Source: CAWJFP01 sp963842155 (GTDB taxonomy: Bacteria > Pseudomonadota > Alphaproteobacteria > JACZXZ01). Taken from it: a DNA stretch of 64,000 bases. The stretch lies in the NCBI GenBank assembly GCA_963842155.1, contig CAWJFP010000014.1, positions 1 through 64,000 of the forward strand, in the 5' to 3' direction. Both the position numbers and the translations under genes were made by a program. This document shows positions 12,026-22,750 of the stretch, piece by piece. The notes beneath the pieces are model-generated. The model had not been told where the DNA came from, did no database searches, and saw only the letters and a list, made by a program, of their open reading frames with translations. Each line of letters begins with the position of its first letter. The stretch's first letter is position 1.

Positions 12026-12769
12026 ATGTGGGGGCTTCCACGAACCGGATCGGCGTTTGTCGCGGCCGCAGTGCTGGCCATGATGGGCGTGCCGTGCCTT
12101 GCCGCGGCGAGCGAGCTTGTGATTGTCGAGGCGCATGGGGTGTCGCTCGCCCCTGGCGCCACGATCGACGGCACGAAGCCGCTCAAGCTCGAGCTGGGCC
12201 AGCAGGTCACGCTGATCGGGCCTTCCGGCGACACCATCAAGCTCGATGGCCCGTACAACCAGGCGCCGGAAGCGGCCGGTGCGTCAAGCGAGAGCGAGAA
12301 CGGGGTCGTAAGCTCGCTCAAGACGCTGGTCGCCACGCGCGACGCCTCCACGACGACCTTCGGCGTCGTGCGCGGCGCCACGACCGCCGGCCCTGACGAT
12401 CCCTGGCTCATCGATGCCACGACCACCGGAGATCGCTGCCTCCGCCCCGGCGACAAGCCCTCGCTTTGGCGCGGCGAAAGCGGCAAGTCGGCCGAGCTGC
12501 AGATCACCCCGGGCGACCATAGCTGGCGGGCGAACGCCACTTGGCCGGCCGGCGCGAATTCGATCGGCATCAACCGCCTGCCGATATCGGACGGCTTGAT
12601 TTATCTGATCGATCTGGACGGCAAGGAATCGGTGTTGACCTTCCATTACATCCCCGACCGGCTGAATACCAACGCTATGCGCGCGGCATGGATGGCCTAT
12701 ATCGGCTGTTCCGGCCAAGCGGCCCAGCTCGCGACGCAACTCTCCGTCGCCCGTGCGGCCAGCCATTGA
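12026..12769 (+). CDS. Secreted hypothetical protein with FecR-like N-terminal region
   Basis: This 247-residue protein has a clear signal peptide (hydrophobic core about residues 8-26, then Ala-Ala-Ala-Ser). A short beta-rich stretch at about 30-80 follows (VSLAPGATIDG, LELGQQVTLIGPSG, KLDGPY). It resembles the FecR-type 'property of the surface' repeats found near secreted exoproteins. The C-terminal half has two cysteines, in GDRCLRPG and YIGCSGQ, that could form a disulfide. It starts two bases after the CHAT gene stop and precedes the CHASE2 cyclase, so it is almost certainly in the same operon. The family assignment is by pattern only. Envelope location is well supported; function is unknown. 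Confidence 0.6.
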   Translation: MWGLPRTGSAFVAAAVLAMMGVPCLAAASELVIVEAHGVSLAPGATIDGTKPLKLELGQQVTLIGPSGDTIKLDGPYNQAPEAAGASSESENGVVSSLKTLVATRDASTTTFGVVRGATTAGPDDPWLIDATTTGDRCLRPGDKPSLWRGESGKSAELQITPGDHSWRANATWPAGANSIGINRLPISDGLIYLIDLDGKESVLTFHYIPDRLNTNAMRAAWMAYIGCSGQAAQLATQLSVARAASH

Positions 12770-12795
12770 GCGGTACGTCGGCGAAGCTCCACTGA

Positions 12796-14764
12796 TTGTT
12801 CGGAAAGCTCAATTTTCGCCGGCCTCTCAAGCAGCGTGAGGCGCTTGCGCTGATCGCTCTCCTTGCGGCCGCGCTTGCGGTCGCGGCCATCCGCTATGTT
12901 CCGTACCTCACCGTGGTCGAGCGCTTCTTCAGCGATTTCCGGATCGCGACCTTGCAGCCGCCGGAGCCGCAGGACCCGGACGTCGTGATCGCCGCCATCA
13001 CCGAGGACACGCTGCGTCTCTTCCCCTACCGTTCGCCGGTCGACCGCAAATTCCTCGCGGATCTGGTCGACACGCTGGCCCAGCGGCAGGTCAAGGCCAT
13101 GCTCCTCGACGTGCTGCTCGATCAGCCGACCGAGCCGGCCAAGGACGCGGCGCTCAAGGCCAGTCTGCGCGCCCTCACGATACCGATCGAGGTAAGCTAT
13201 GTGCGCGACCCGAACACGGTCACGCCGCAGCAGCTCGCCTATCTCGATGATTTCGTGCCGGCGAGTGATCGCGGCCTCGCCAATCTGGTGACCGACAGCT
13301 TCGACGACGTCGTGCGGCGCGTCTTTCGGGGCGAGATGGGTCCCGACGGCAAATTCGACTATGCGGTCGCCGTGGCGCTCGCGAAGAAGCTTGGCGTCGA
13401 GCCACCGCGAACCCGGGTCCCCATCGCCTGGCACGGCTCGCCCGATGCGGCGACGAAGCCCTTCCGCGAGTTTCCCGCCCAAGCCATCAAGCTCCTGCCG
13501 CCGGCATGGTTCAAGGACAAGGTGGTGCTGATCGGCGCGGACGAGACCCTTGTGGATCGGCACCGCACCCCCTTTGCCGCGGCGGCGGGCGGTGCCGCGG
13601 GAATGCTTCCCGGCATCGTCATCCAGGCGCATATCGTCTCGCAGCTCCTCCATGGGCGACAGTCGCCCGATCTCCCCTGGTATGGCGTTTGGGCGCTGAC
13701 GCTCCTCCTGGCGGCGGCCGGCGTGGCGCTCGGGCGGCTCGACATTCCGGTCCTTCCCCGCCTGGGGCTGGCCACCGGGACGGTGCTGCTCTTCTATCTC
13801 GCCGGCTTCGCGATCTGGCGCCATGGCGGCCTGATGATCCCGCTGGTGACGCCGTCTTTGGGCCTCATCATCGCCCATGGCATCACCGACGCCTATACCG
13901 GGCGCCAGCTCCGCCAGCAGAAGCAATTCGTGAAGCAGGCCTTCTCGCGCTACGTGACGCCGCAGCTTGTCGACCAGCTCGTGGCCGATCCGAGCAAGCT
14001 CTCCTTGACGGGCGACCGCCGCGAGCTTTCGCTCCTCTTCACCGACGTGGCTGGCTTCACCACGCTTTCCGAGCGGCTCGATCCAACGGTGATGACGACG
14101 CTGCTCAACGAATATCTCGGCGGCGTATGCGACGCCATCGACCGTCATGCCGGCACGGTGAACAAGTTCATCGGCGACGCGGTCTTCGCCATTTTCGGCG
14201 CGCCGCTCTCCCAGCCCGACCATGCCGCGCGCGCCCTCGCCTGCATGCGCGACATCGACGCGTTCTCCGAGAGCTTTCGCTCCGCGCAGCGCGCTGTCGG
14301 GGTCGATTTCGGCGTGACGCGCATCGGCGCGCATGCCGGGCGGGCCATGATCGGGAATTTCGGCTCGCTCAACCGCTTCGACTACACGGCCCTCGGCGAT
14401 GCGGTGAACACCGCTTCGCGAACTCGAGGGCCTCAACAAATATTTCGGCACGCGCATGTGCGTAAGCGGCGCCTTGCACGAACAATGCGCCAACGAGCTC
14501 TTTCGGCCGATGGGCAACATCATCCTCAAGGGCAAGACCGAGGGAATTGCGGTTTTCGAGCCGCTCACGGCGGAGCGCGCCGCCTCGCCCTTCATCCAGC
14601 GCTATTGCCGGGCCTTCGAGTTGCTGCAAAATGGCGATCCGGGCGCCAAGGCGGCTTTCGAGGAACTTTCCGCCGAGGATCCCGACGACGGCTGCGTCGC
14701 GCTCCACCTGGAACGCATCCGGGAAGGCGCCTGCGACGTCAACATTGTCATGACCGAGAAATAA
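12796..14764 (+). CDS. CHASE2-domain adenylate/guanylate cyclase, frameshifted near its 3' end
   Basis: The N-terminal membrane anchor (about 15-33) leads to a large extracytoplasmic CHASE2 sensor (about 35-290). Three membrane helices follow (about 295-375), then a class III nucleotidyl cyclase domain from about 405. Metal-binding aspartates are Asp417 in FTDVAGFT and Asp461 in KFIGDAVFAIFG; the late motif YTALGDAVNTASR is also present. An extra A near 14421 (CGAACTC where CGACTC continues the family) breaks the frame just after this motif. The rest reads in the next frame (EGLNKYFGTRMCVSGALHEQ) to the stop at 14764. The start is a TTG directly after an in-frame stop. Known: CHASE2 cyclases turn an external cue into cAMP or cGMP; substrate choice cannot be read securely here. 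Its place between CHAT and TpsB genes suggests it senses or regulates the secretion module. Confidence 0.85.
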
Positions 14765-14849
14765 TCGGCGCGAAGCTTCGCTCACCGTTGCAAGTCAAAC
14801 GGTTCTGGCATAAAAGCGCTTTGCGACAGGTTGGAGGGGCGCGAGAAGC

Positions 14850-16594
14850 ATGGGGGGCTTGGCGCTGCCGAGCGATCTTACGATGCGGCGTCGGTGGCGC
14901 GTAGCAAGCACAACGCGCGCGCGCGACGCTTTTTTCGCGTCTCTGCTGCTCCTGGCACTCGGCATGCCGGACGCGTTCGCCCAGGCGCCGCGCCAAATCC
15001 CACCTTCGGCGGAGACAGGTCGTCAGCCGCCGCCCTTGCCGCCGCCGGCGCCCGAAGCCGATTTCATCTTCACCATTCCGACGCCGCAGCGCGCCCCCGG
15101 CGGGCAGCAAGGCGAGCAGCTGCGCCTAGAGGTCAAGGACATCGTCATCGAGGGCGCCACGCTCTACAGCCGGGCGGAGCTCGAGCCCTTGTTTCGGCCA
15201 CTTATCGGCAAGATGGTGACGCTTGCCGATATCGCGAAGGTAGCCACGGCAATCCAGGACATGTATGCGCGCGACGGCTATGGCCTGACGCGAGCCTTCG
15301 TGCCGCCGCAGCGCGTCAAGGAAGGACGCTTCGTCATCCGCGTGGTCGAGGGTTATGTCTCGGCCGTCTCCGTCCAGAGCAACGAGATGGATGTGAGCGA
15401 TCGGGTCAAGCATTTCGTCGAGTCGGTCACCACCGAGCGGCCGGTACGCATCTCGACGATCGAGGAGGCGCTGCTCCATGTCACCGATCTGCCGGGGGTC
15501 ACCTTGCAGAGCGTGCTGCGGCCGGCGCCGGGCGAGGTCGGTGCAGCGGACCTCGTCATCGACGCGAAAGAGAAGCCGATCGACGTGAGCATCGGCGCGG
15601 ACAATCGCGGCTCGCGCTATATCGGCCCGCTCGAGCTCTACGGCAACGTCAACTTCAACGACCGCCTAAGTCTTGGCGAGCAGATCGGCATCGGCTACTC
15701 GACGACGCCCAACAATTTCCGCGAGGAGAAGGCGTTCACCTTCAATTACATCCAGCCGATCACCGCCGAGCTCGACTTCTCGTTCAACAGCTACTACACG
15801 ACCGGCAAGCCGGGCTTCTCATTGCAAGCGCTCAACGTCGCGCCGAACGCCCTCGTCGTCGGGCCCCGGGTAAGCTACTCGTTCGAGCGCACCCGGCACG
15901 AGAACATCTCGATCGACGCCGGCTTCACCGTGCATGAGGAAAGCGCCGACGTCGAGGGCCAGCCTTTCTACGACGATCACTACCGGACGATCGATCTGCG
16001 CGGGAACTATTCCCAAGCCGGCTTTCTCGACGGCGTGACGACGGTGACGGCGGACATATCGCATGGTCTGGAGATACTGGGCGCCAGCCAGCCGGGCGCG
16101 CAGAATCTCTGCGCGCCGACGGTCGGCCGGACTTCACGAAGCTGACGACGGAGGTGCGCCGGCTGCAGACGCTGCCGTGGGATTTCAGCTTCCTCGTCGC
16201 GGGCTATGGCCAGGTCTCCGCGGATCCCTTGCTCGAGGGCGAGGAATTCGGCCTAGGCGGCCCGCAGATCGTCCGCGGCTACGACCCCTACGACGTGGTG
16301 GGCGACCATGGCATCGCCGGCACCTTCGAGATCCGCTTCGATCACAGGGTCGCGCTGAATTTCATCCGCAGCACGCAATATTACATCTTTTACGATACGG
16401 GCGAGGTATGGAAAATCCACGGCCCGACCAACCAGGGCGTGGTGGAAACCTCGATCGGCGGCGGCGTGCGCCTCGTGCTGGAGAACGAGCTCAGCGCCAA
16501 TGTCGAGATTGCCCAGCCGATCGGCCGCTCGCCGAGCGCCGATCTCGGAAAGCGTCCGCTGATGGTCTATTTCACCGTCATCCAGCGGTTTTGA
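14850..16594 (+). CDS. TpsB/ShlB/FhaC-type outer-membrane transporter, frameshifted
   Basis: A signal peptide (to about residue 46) is followed by a Pro-rich linker and a POTRA_2-type domain (about 90-170: VKDIVIEGATLYSRAEL to IRVVEGYVSAV). A second POTRA-like region and a 16-strand-type beta barrel (about 245 to the end) follow. A missing C near 16112 ends the first segment early at 16145. The true frame resumes as RADGRPDFTKL and runs to 16594. It contains the conserved IVRGYDP motif of the Omp85/TpsB plug loop and a terminal aromatic residue (VIQRF). Known: TpsB proteins export a large TpsA exoprotein across the outer membrane. The giant repeat protein upstream is the obvious client. An alternative ATG at 14883 would give a shorter signal peptide; the first ATG has a GGAGGGG upstream. 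Confidence 0.9.
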
Positions 16595-16625
16595 GAGGAG
16601 GGCGAAGGGCCGGCCGTCTTGCCCG

Positions 16626-16655
16626 TTTTCGCCTTCCGCGCGCCTCCTCTATAAT
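16626..16655 (+). promoter_or_regulatory. Candidate promoter for the small membrane-protein pair
   Basis: A perfect TATAAT lies at 16650-16655, about 56 bases before the ATG at 16712. A weak -35 (TTTTCG, 16626-16631) sits 18 bases upstream. A perfect -10 is uncommon in DNA this GC-rich, and it falls in the gap after the TpsB stop. Support is by motif only. Confidence 0.4.
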
Positions 16656-16711
16656 GGCTTGAATAGCTTGCGAGCAAAGCGCTACGGCCACGATCCATTG
16701 TTGGAGCGACG

Positions 16712-17056
16712 ATGCGAGCCTACCGCCCCGATGCGATTCTCTATTGGCTGATGACCTTCCTCGCGGCAGCGACCATCATCCTGGTCCTCGCCAACGGCAT
16801 CTTGGTTCTGGGGAACCAATCCTATGAGGCGGAGATCAGCCAGCGTCAGCAGACGATCAATCAGGGCTCGCGCATGAACCAGGTGGGCAACGTGGTGGCT
16901 CGCGTGCTGGCGGCGGAGGCCGTGTCGCATCAGGACGAAGCCTTGCGCGATCTGCTCACGCAAAACGGCATTCCGGTGAACCTCCATCCGGCGCAACCGG
17001 GTGCGGCACCTGCCTCGGGCGCCAAGACCCCGACTTCGGCTACTCCCGCGAAGTGA
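16712..17056 (+). CDS. Small single-span membrane protein, unknown function
   Basis: This 114-residue protein has one strong membrane helix at about residues 12-34 (YWLMTFLAAATIILVLANG). A 60-residue polar helix-forming region rich in Gln and Ala follows, then a flexible Ala/Pro/Thr tail. No family is recognised. Its stop overlaps the GTG of the next gene (GTGA), so the two are translationally coupled. The next protein has the same plan (N-terminal helix, then a short soluble segment ending in a Leu-rich helix and a Gly-Ile), which suggests distant paralogues or heteromeric partners. It lies between the TpsB gene and EmrAB and may belong to either group. Confidence 0.6.
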   Translation: MRAYRPDAILYWLMTFLAAATIILVLANGILVLGNQSYEAEISQRQQTINQGSRMNQVGNVVARVLAAEAVSHQDEALRDLLTQNGIPVNLHPAQPGAAPASGAKTPTSATPAK

Positions 17057-17403
17057 GCATGAGCGAGCAAAAGAACATGGCCACCCGGCCGGACACAGGC
17101 GGCGCGTCGAGCAGCGCCGCGAGCGGGGGCGCCCGGTCGTTGCAGCTACCGCTCGCGCTGATCGTGATCGCGCTATTCCTCCTGCTTGCGTTCCAGAGCG
17201 TGCAGCTCTTCCGCCAGCGCGAGAATCTGATCGCGGCGCGCGCGGCGCAGACCCCTCTCCTCGAGGACGCCGCCAAATTGAGCCAGCAGCTCGACGCTCT
17301 GGTCGCGGGTACCTTGAAGCTCGCCGGTTCCGGCAACGCCAACGCCAAGGCCGCGCTCGAGGAGCTGCATCGGCAGGGCATCTCGCTGACCAGCAAGAAG
17401 TAG
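17053..17403 (+). CDS. Small single-span membrane protein, partner of the preceding gene
   Basis: This 116-residue protein has a polar 28-residue N-terminus, one membrane helix (about 30-50, LPLALIVIALFLLLAFQSV) and a helical soluble segment that ends ALEELHRQGISL. It may start at GTG 17053, with a 4-base overlap with the previous gene, or at ATG 17059. I do not recognise a family. The parallel layout with its neighbour is the only functional clue. It is 65 bases upstream of emrA. Confidence 0.6.
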   Translation: MSMSEQKNMATRPDTGGASSSAASGGARSLQLPLALIVIALFLLLAFQSVQLFRQRENLIAARAAQTPLLEDAAKLSQQLDALVAGTLKLAGSGNANAKAALEELHRQGISLTSKK

Positions 17404-17468
17404 CCGGCCCGCCGGCGGAGCCTGCTTTCCAGCCCGCAGCCGAGGGTTGACAATCGCGCCGGCGTCGG

Positions 17469-18782
17469 ATGAAAACTGAACGGTTTAGTATGGCCCTGGA
17501 AAGGGACGCGGACGATGCGCGGAGCGGCTGGCGGATGAACGACCGCATCGAGGCGGACAAGGCTGCGCCGACGCCGCTCGAGGACAGAGGCGCAGCCTTC
17601 GGCCCGTCGGGCGCTTCACCTCCCGCGAAGGCCAGGCCGGCGCGAAAATCCGGTGGCCGCTGGCGCCTGATCGTCGGCGCGGTGCTGCTCGTCGTCCTCA
17701 TCGCGGCGGTCTCCTATTGGTACGCGAACCGAAACTACGAAAATACCGACGACGCCTTCATCGACGGCAACGCGGTCCAGCTCAGCCCGAAGGTCTCCGG
17801 CACGGTTGTCGAACTTCACATGACGGACAATCAGGTGGTGCATAAGGGCGAGCTGCTGCTGCGGATCGATCCGCGCGATTACGACGTGGCGGTCGAGAAC
17901 GCGCGCGCGACGCTGGAGAACGCCCGTGCTCAGGCGGCGGTCGCGCGGGCCAATCTCGCTTACATCAAGGCTAACACCGCGGCCACGCTCGTCCAGGCGG
18001 AGAGCGGCGTCGCCTTGGCCAAGGCGGCGCTTCTGCAGGCGCAGGCGCAGATCACGGTCGCCGAGGCCGAGGCCGAGCGCGCCAAGCTGGATGCCGCGCG
18101 CTACGAGAAGCTCGTGCAAAGCGACGTCGCCTCCCGGCAGCGCTCCGAGCAGGCGCATGCCACCACCCGCAGCGCGGACGCGCAGCTTCGCGCCGCGCAC
18201 GACGCCGCTCGTCTTGCCGAAGCGCAGCTTGGCCAAGCGCAAGGCAAGCTCGAAGAAGCCAAAGCCGGAACGCAGCAGCAGGTGACGGTCTACGAGGCGC
18301 AGGTCACGGCGGCGGACTCGCAGGTCGACGTCGCCAAGGCGGCGCTCGACCAGGCCGAGCTCAATCTCTCATATACGAGGATCACGGCCCCGCAGGACGG
18401 CGTGATCACCAAGCGCAACGTGAACGTCGGCGACGAGCTGCAGAAGGACCAGAACTTGGCGGCGCTCGTCTTCGGCACGCCTTGGGTCACCGCGAATTTC
18501 AAGGAGACGCAGCTTACGCGGATGCGCGCCGGTCAGCCCGTCGAGGTGAGCATCGACGCCTATCCCGGCAAAGTCTTCAAGGCGCGCGTCGACAGCATCC
18601 AACCCGGCACCGGGGCGCATTTCGCGCTGCTGCCGCCGGAGAACGCCACCGGCAACTATGTGAAAGTGGTGCAGCGCGTGCCGGTGAAGATCGTCTTCGA
18701 GGAACCGCCCGACCCGCATTTCGTGCTCGGCCTCGGCATGTCGGTCGTGCCGACCGTCGACGTCGCGGCGGCGCCCCGCTGA
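17469..18782 (+). CDS. emrA: EmrA-type membrane fusion protein (HlyD family)
   Basis: Periplasmic adaptor of an MFS tripartite efflux pump. It has a cytoplasmic N-terminus, a membrane anchor at about residues 58-80, a lipoyl-like half motif (NTDDAFIDGNAVQLSPKVSG), a long Ala/Gln-rich coiled-coil hairpin (about 140-270), the second lipoyl half (ITAPQDGVITKRNVNVGDEL) and the beta-barrel region (PWVTANFKETQL). Length (437) is a little above typical because of the N-terminal extension; translation may begin at the ATG at 17490 or 17535 instead. A TTGACA at 17447-17452 could be a -35 element. The EmrB partner starts 23 bases after the stop. Confidence 0.9.
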   Translation: MKTERFSMALERDADDARSGWRMNDRIEADKAAPTPLEDRGAAFGPSGASPPAKARPARKSGGRWRLIVGAVLLVVLIAAVSYWYANRNYENTDDAFIDGNAVQLSPKVSGTVVELHMTDNQVVHKGELLLRIDPRDYDVAVENARATLENARAQAAVARANLAYIKANTAATLVQAESGVALAKAALLQAQAQITVAEAEAERAKLDAARYEKLVQSDVASRQRSEQAHATTRSADAQLRAAHDAARLAEAQLGQAQGKLEEAKAGTQQQVTVYEAQVTAADSQVDVAKAALDQAELNLSYTRITAPQDGVITKRNVNVGDELQKDQNLAALVFGTPWVTANFKETQLTRMRAGQPVEVSIDAYPGKVFKARVDSIQPGTGAHFALLPPENATGNYVKVVQRVPVKIVFEEPPDPHFVLGLGMSVVPTVDVAAAPR

Positions 18783-18805
18783 GGCGGCGGAGGGCCGCGC
18801 CGCTC

Positions 18806-20410
18806 ATGGTGGAAACAACCCTCGATCGCGCTCCCGGTCCGGTCGCCAGCGCCGGCCCCCTGCCCTGGGTCATCGCGCCCGTCGTGGCGCTGGCCGCCTT
18901 CATGGAAGTTCTCGATATCTCGATCGCCAATGTGTCGCTGCGGCATATCGCGGGAAACATGTCGGCGAGCCAGGACGAATCGACCTGGATCCTTACCTCG
19001 TACTTGGTGACCAACGCCATCATCCTACCGGCGAGCGGCTGGTTCTCGTCCGTGTTGGGCAGGAAGCGCTTCTACATGACCTGCATCGTCGGATTCGGCG
19101 TGAGCTCGCTGCTTTGCGGCCTGGCGCCGAGCCTGGGGCTGCTCATCCTCGCGCGTGCGGTGCAGGGGCTCACGGGCGGCGGGTTGCAGCCCACCTCGCA
19201 AGCCATCCTGGCGGACGCCTTTCCCCCGCAGCAGCGCGGCATGGCGATGGCCTTCTACGGCGTCGCGGTCGTCTTCGCGCCGGCGATCGGACCGACGCTC
19301 GGCGGCTGGATCACCGACAATTTCTCATGGCGCTGGGTCTTCCTCATCAACGTGCCGGTCAGCGTCGTGCTGCTCTTCCTTGTCAACTCGATCATCCACG
19401 ACCCGCCGCACTTCATCGCCGCGCGGAAGGCGCAGCTGCGGGAGGGCTTCACCATCGACTATATCGGCTTCGGCCTCCTGGCCGTGGGGCTCGGCTTCCT
19501 GCAGGTCGTGCTCGACAAAGGTCAAGAGGATGATTGGTTCGCTTCCAATTTCATTGCCGTCTCCTCGGCGCTCTCCGGCTTTTCGCTCGTGGCCTTCGTC
19601 TTTTGGGAGCTGCGCGACAAGCATCCCATCGTCGATCTCGCGCTGCTTAAGAGCACGAATTTCGCCATGGGCAATCTGCTCATGCTCATGCTCGGCTTCA
19701 TCCTGCTCGGCAGCACGGCTCTCCTGCCGCTCTACGTGCAGCAGCTATTGGGCTATACGGCGACGGACGCCGGCATGGTGCTCTCGCCGGGTGGCTTCGC
19801 CATCATGCTCTTGATGCCGCTGATCGGGCGCCTCGTCACCCGCGTCGACGTGCGCTATATGGTGGCGTTCGGCCTCGCCGTGTCTGCGGGGTCGCTCTTC
19901 GCCATGACGCGCTTCACCTTGGAAATCGACTTCTGGACCATTGCGTTCTACCGCATCATCCAGGCCGCCGGCCTCGCCTTTCTTTTCATCCCGATCAACA
20001 CGGCCGCCTTTGCCGGCGTGCCGCCAGGCAAGTACAACAACGCCTCCGCCATCATCAATCTCTCGCGCAATCTCGGCGGCAGCATCGGAATCTCGTTGCT
20101 GACCACCATCCTCGCCCAGCGCAGCCAATATCACCAGAACATGCTGGTCGATCATATCTCGCTCTATTCGCAGCCCTATGTCGACACGGTGCAAAGGCTG
20201 CAAGAGCACATGATGCGGCAAGGCGGCACGGCGGCCCAGGCGCTGCAGAAAGCCCAGGGGATGATCGCGCAATCCCTCCAGGATCAGGCGCAGCTCTTAT
20301 CCTATCTCGACGATTTCCGCCTGCTCGGCGTCATTTTCCTGGTCCTCATTCCCTTCGTCTTCCTGATGCGGCGGCCCTCGGTCGCCGTCGTGCCGATCGG
20401 CTTGGACTAG
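18806..20410 (+). CDS. emrB: EmrB-type MFS efflux transporter (DHA2, 14 membrane helices)
   Basis: Inner-membrane drug/H+ antiporter of the EmrAB pump, about 534 residues. Family signatures visible are LDISIANVSLRHI in helix 1, LGRKRFYM in the loop 2-3 motif A, and GGWITDNFSWRWVFLINVP (motif C/D region) before the long central loop. I chose ATG 18806 because the longer upstream frame overlaps emrA in a shadow frame. The emrA-emrB pair is one operon. Substrate is unknown. No MarR- or TetR-type regulator is adjacent. Confidence 0.92.
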   Translation: MVETTLDRAPGPVASAGPLPWVIAPVVALAAFMEVLDISIANVSLRHIAGNMSASQDESTWILTSYLVTNAIILPASGWFSSVLGRKRFYMTCIVGFGVSSLLCGLAPSLGLLILARAVQGLTGGGLQPTSQAILADAFPPQQRGMAMAFYGVAVVFAPAIGPTLGGWITDNFSWRWVFLINVPVSVVLLFLVNSIIHDPPHFIAARKAQLREGFTIDYIGFGLLAVGLGFLQVVLDKGQEDDWFASNFIAVSSALSGFSLVAFVFWELRDKHPIVDLALLKSTNFAMGNLLMLMLGFILLGSTALLPLYVQQLLGYTATDAGMVLSPGGFAIMLLMPLIGRLVTRVDVRYMVAFGLAVSAGSLFAMTRFTLEIDFWTIAFYRIIQAAGLAFLFIPINTAAFAGVPPGKYNNASAIINLSRNLGGSIGISLLTTILAQRSQYHQNMLVDHISLYSQPYVDTVQRLQEHMMRQGGTAAQALQKAQGMIAQSLQDQAQLLSYLDDFRLLGVIFLVLIPFVFLMRRPSVAVVPIGLD

Positions 20411-20504
20411 CGCCGCGCCGGAGGAGACAATCCTGAATTCGCGCGCGACAAAAGCGGTTGAAGCAACGAGCGGCGGGGCGACGACGGGTTCCTCGCGCGA
20501 GATT

Positions 20505-21229
20505 ATGACCCCCGACGCGCTGTTGGACCGCATCCTCTATCGCGACGGCCTCGTCCTCATCATCGACAAGCCGGCCGGATTGCCGGTGCATCCGGGTCCT
20601 GGCGGCGGGGCCAATCTCGAGCAGTATTTCGATGCTTTGCGTTTCGGCTTGCCCAATCCGCCTGCCCTCGCCCATCGCCTCGACCGTGACACGAGCGGCT
20701 GCCTCGTGCTTGGCCGGCATCGCAAGGCCCTTGCCCGGCTTGGACGGCTGTTCTCCGGCGGGCTCGTCGGCAAGACCTACTGGGCGGTGGTCGAGGGCAC
20801 CCCGCCCGCGGCCGCCGGCCTGATCGACTTGCCGCTTCGCAAGCTGACGCCCAAGAGCGGTTGGCGCATGGCCGTCGACCCGGCGGGGCAGCCGGCGCGG
20901 ACCGACTACCGTCTGCTCGGAGCGAGCGGCAAGTTGAGCTGGCTCGAACTCAAGCCGCGCACCGGGCGGACCCATCAGGTCCGCGTCCATTGCGCTGCAC
21001 TGGGCTGCCCGATATTGGGCGACCCCATTTATGGTCGGGCAGACGCGGCGGCGCCGGCCTTGCCTCTTCATCTTCATGCGCGCGCGCTCGTCTTGCCGCT
21101 TTACCCGAAGAAGCCGCCGATCGAGGCGGTCGCTCCGCCGCCCCGCCATATGATGGCGGCCCTCGCGGCCTGCGGCTATGTCGAGGAGGCGAAGGCCGAG
21201 GCCGTTCGCGCGCGCCAAGCCGAGGCGCG

Positions 21230-21233
<4 letters not shown>
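20505..21233 (+). CDS. RluA-family RNA pseudouridine synthase
   Basis: Isomerises uridine to pseudouridine in rRNA or tRNA. The catalytic motif is [10 protein letters not shown] with catalytic Asp60; downstream [20 protein letters not shown] and a [11 protein letters not shown]-terminal motif are family hallmarks. It is 242 residues long and lacks the N-terminal S4 domain of RluC/RluD, like RluA or TruC. The site specificity cannot be read. Its TGA overlaps the ATG of glpK (ATGA). Confidence 0.88.
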
Positions 21234-22723
<1,490 letters not shown>

Positions 22724-22750
22724 GGTCGGCGCGGTTCAGGTCAGGGCGGC

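Noticed and set aside
12697..14595. Long minus-strand frame opposite the CHASE2 cyclase
   Set aside because: Arg/Glu-rich shadow of high-GC coding DNA; the plus strand carries clear domains.
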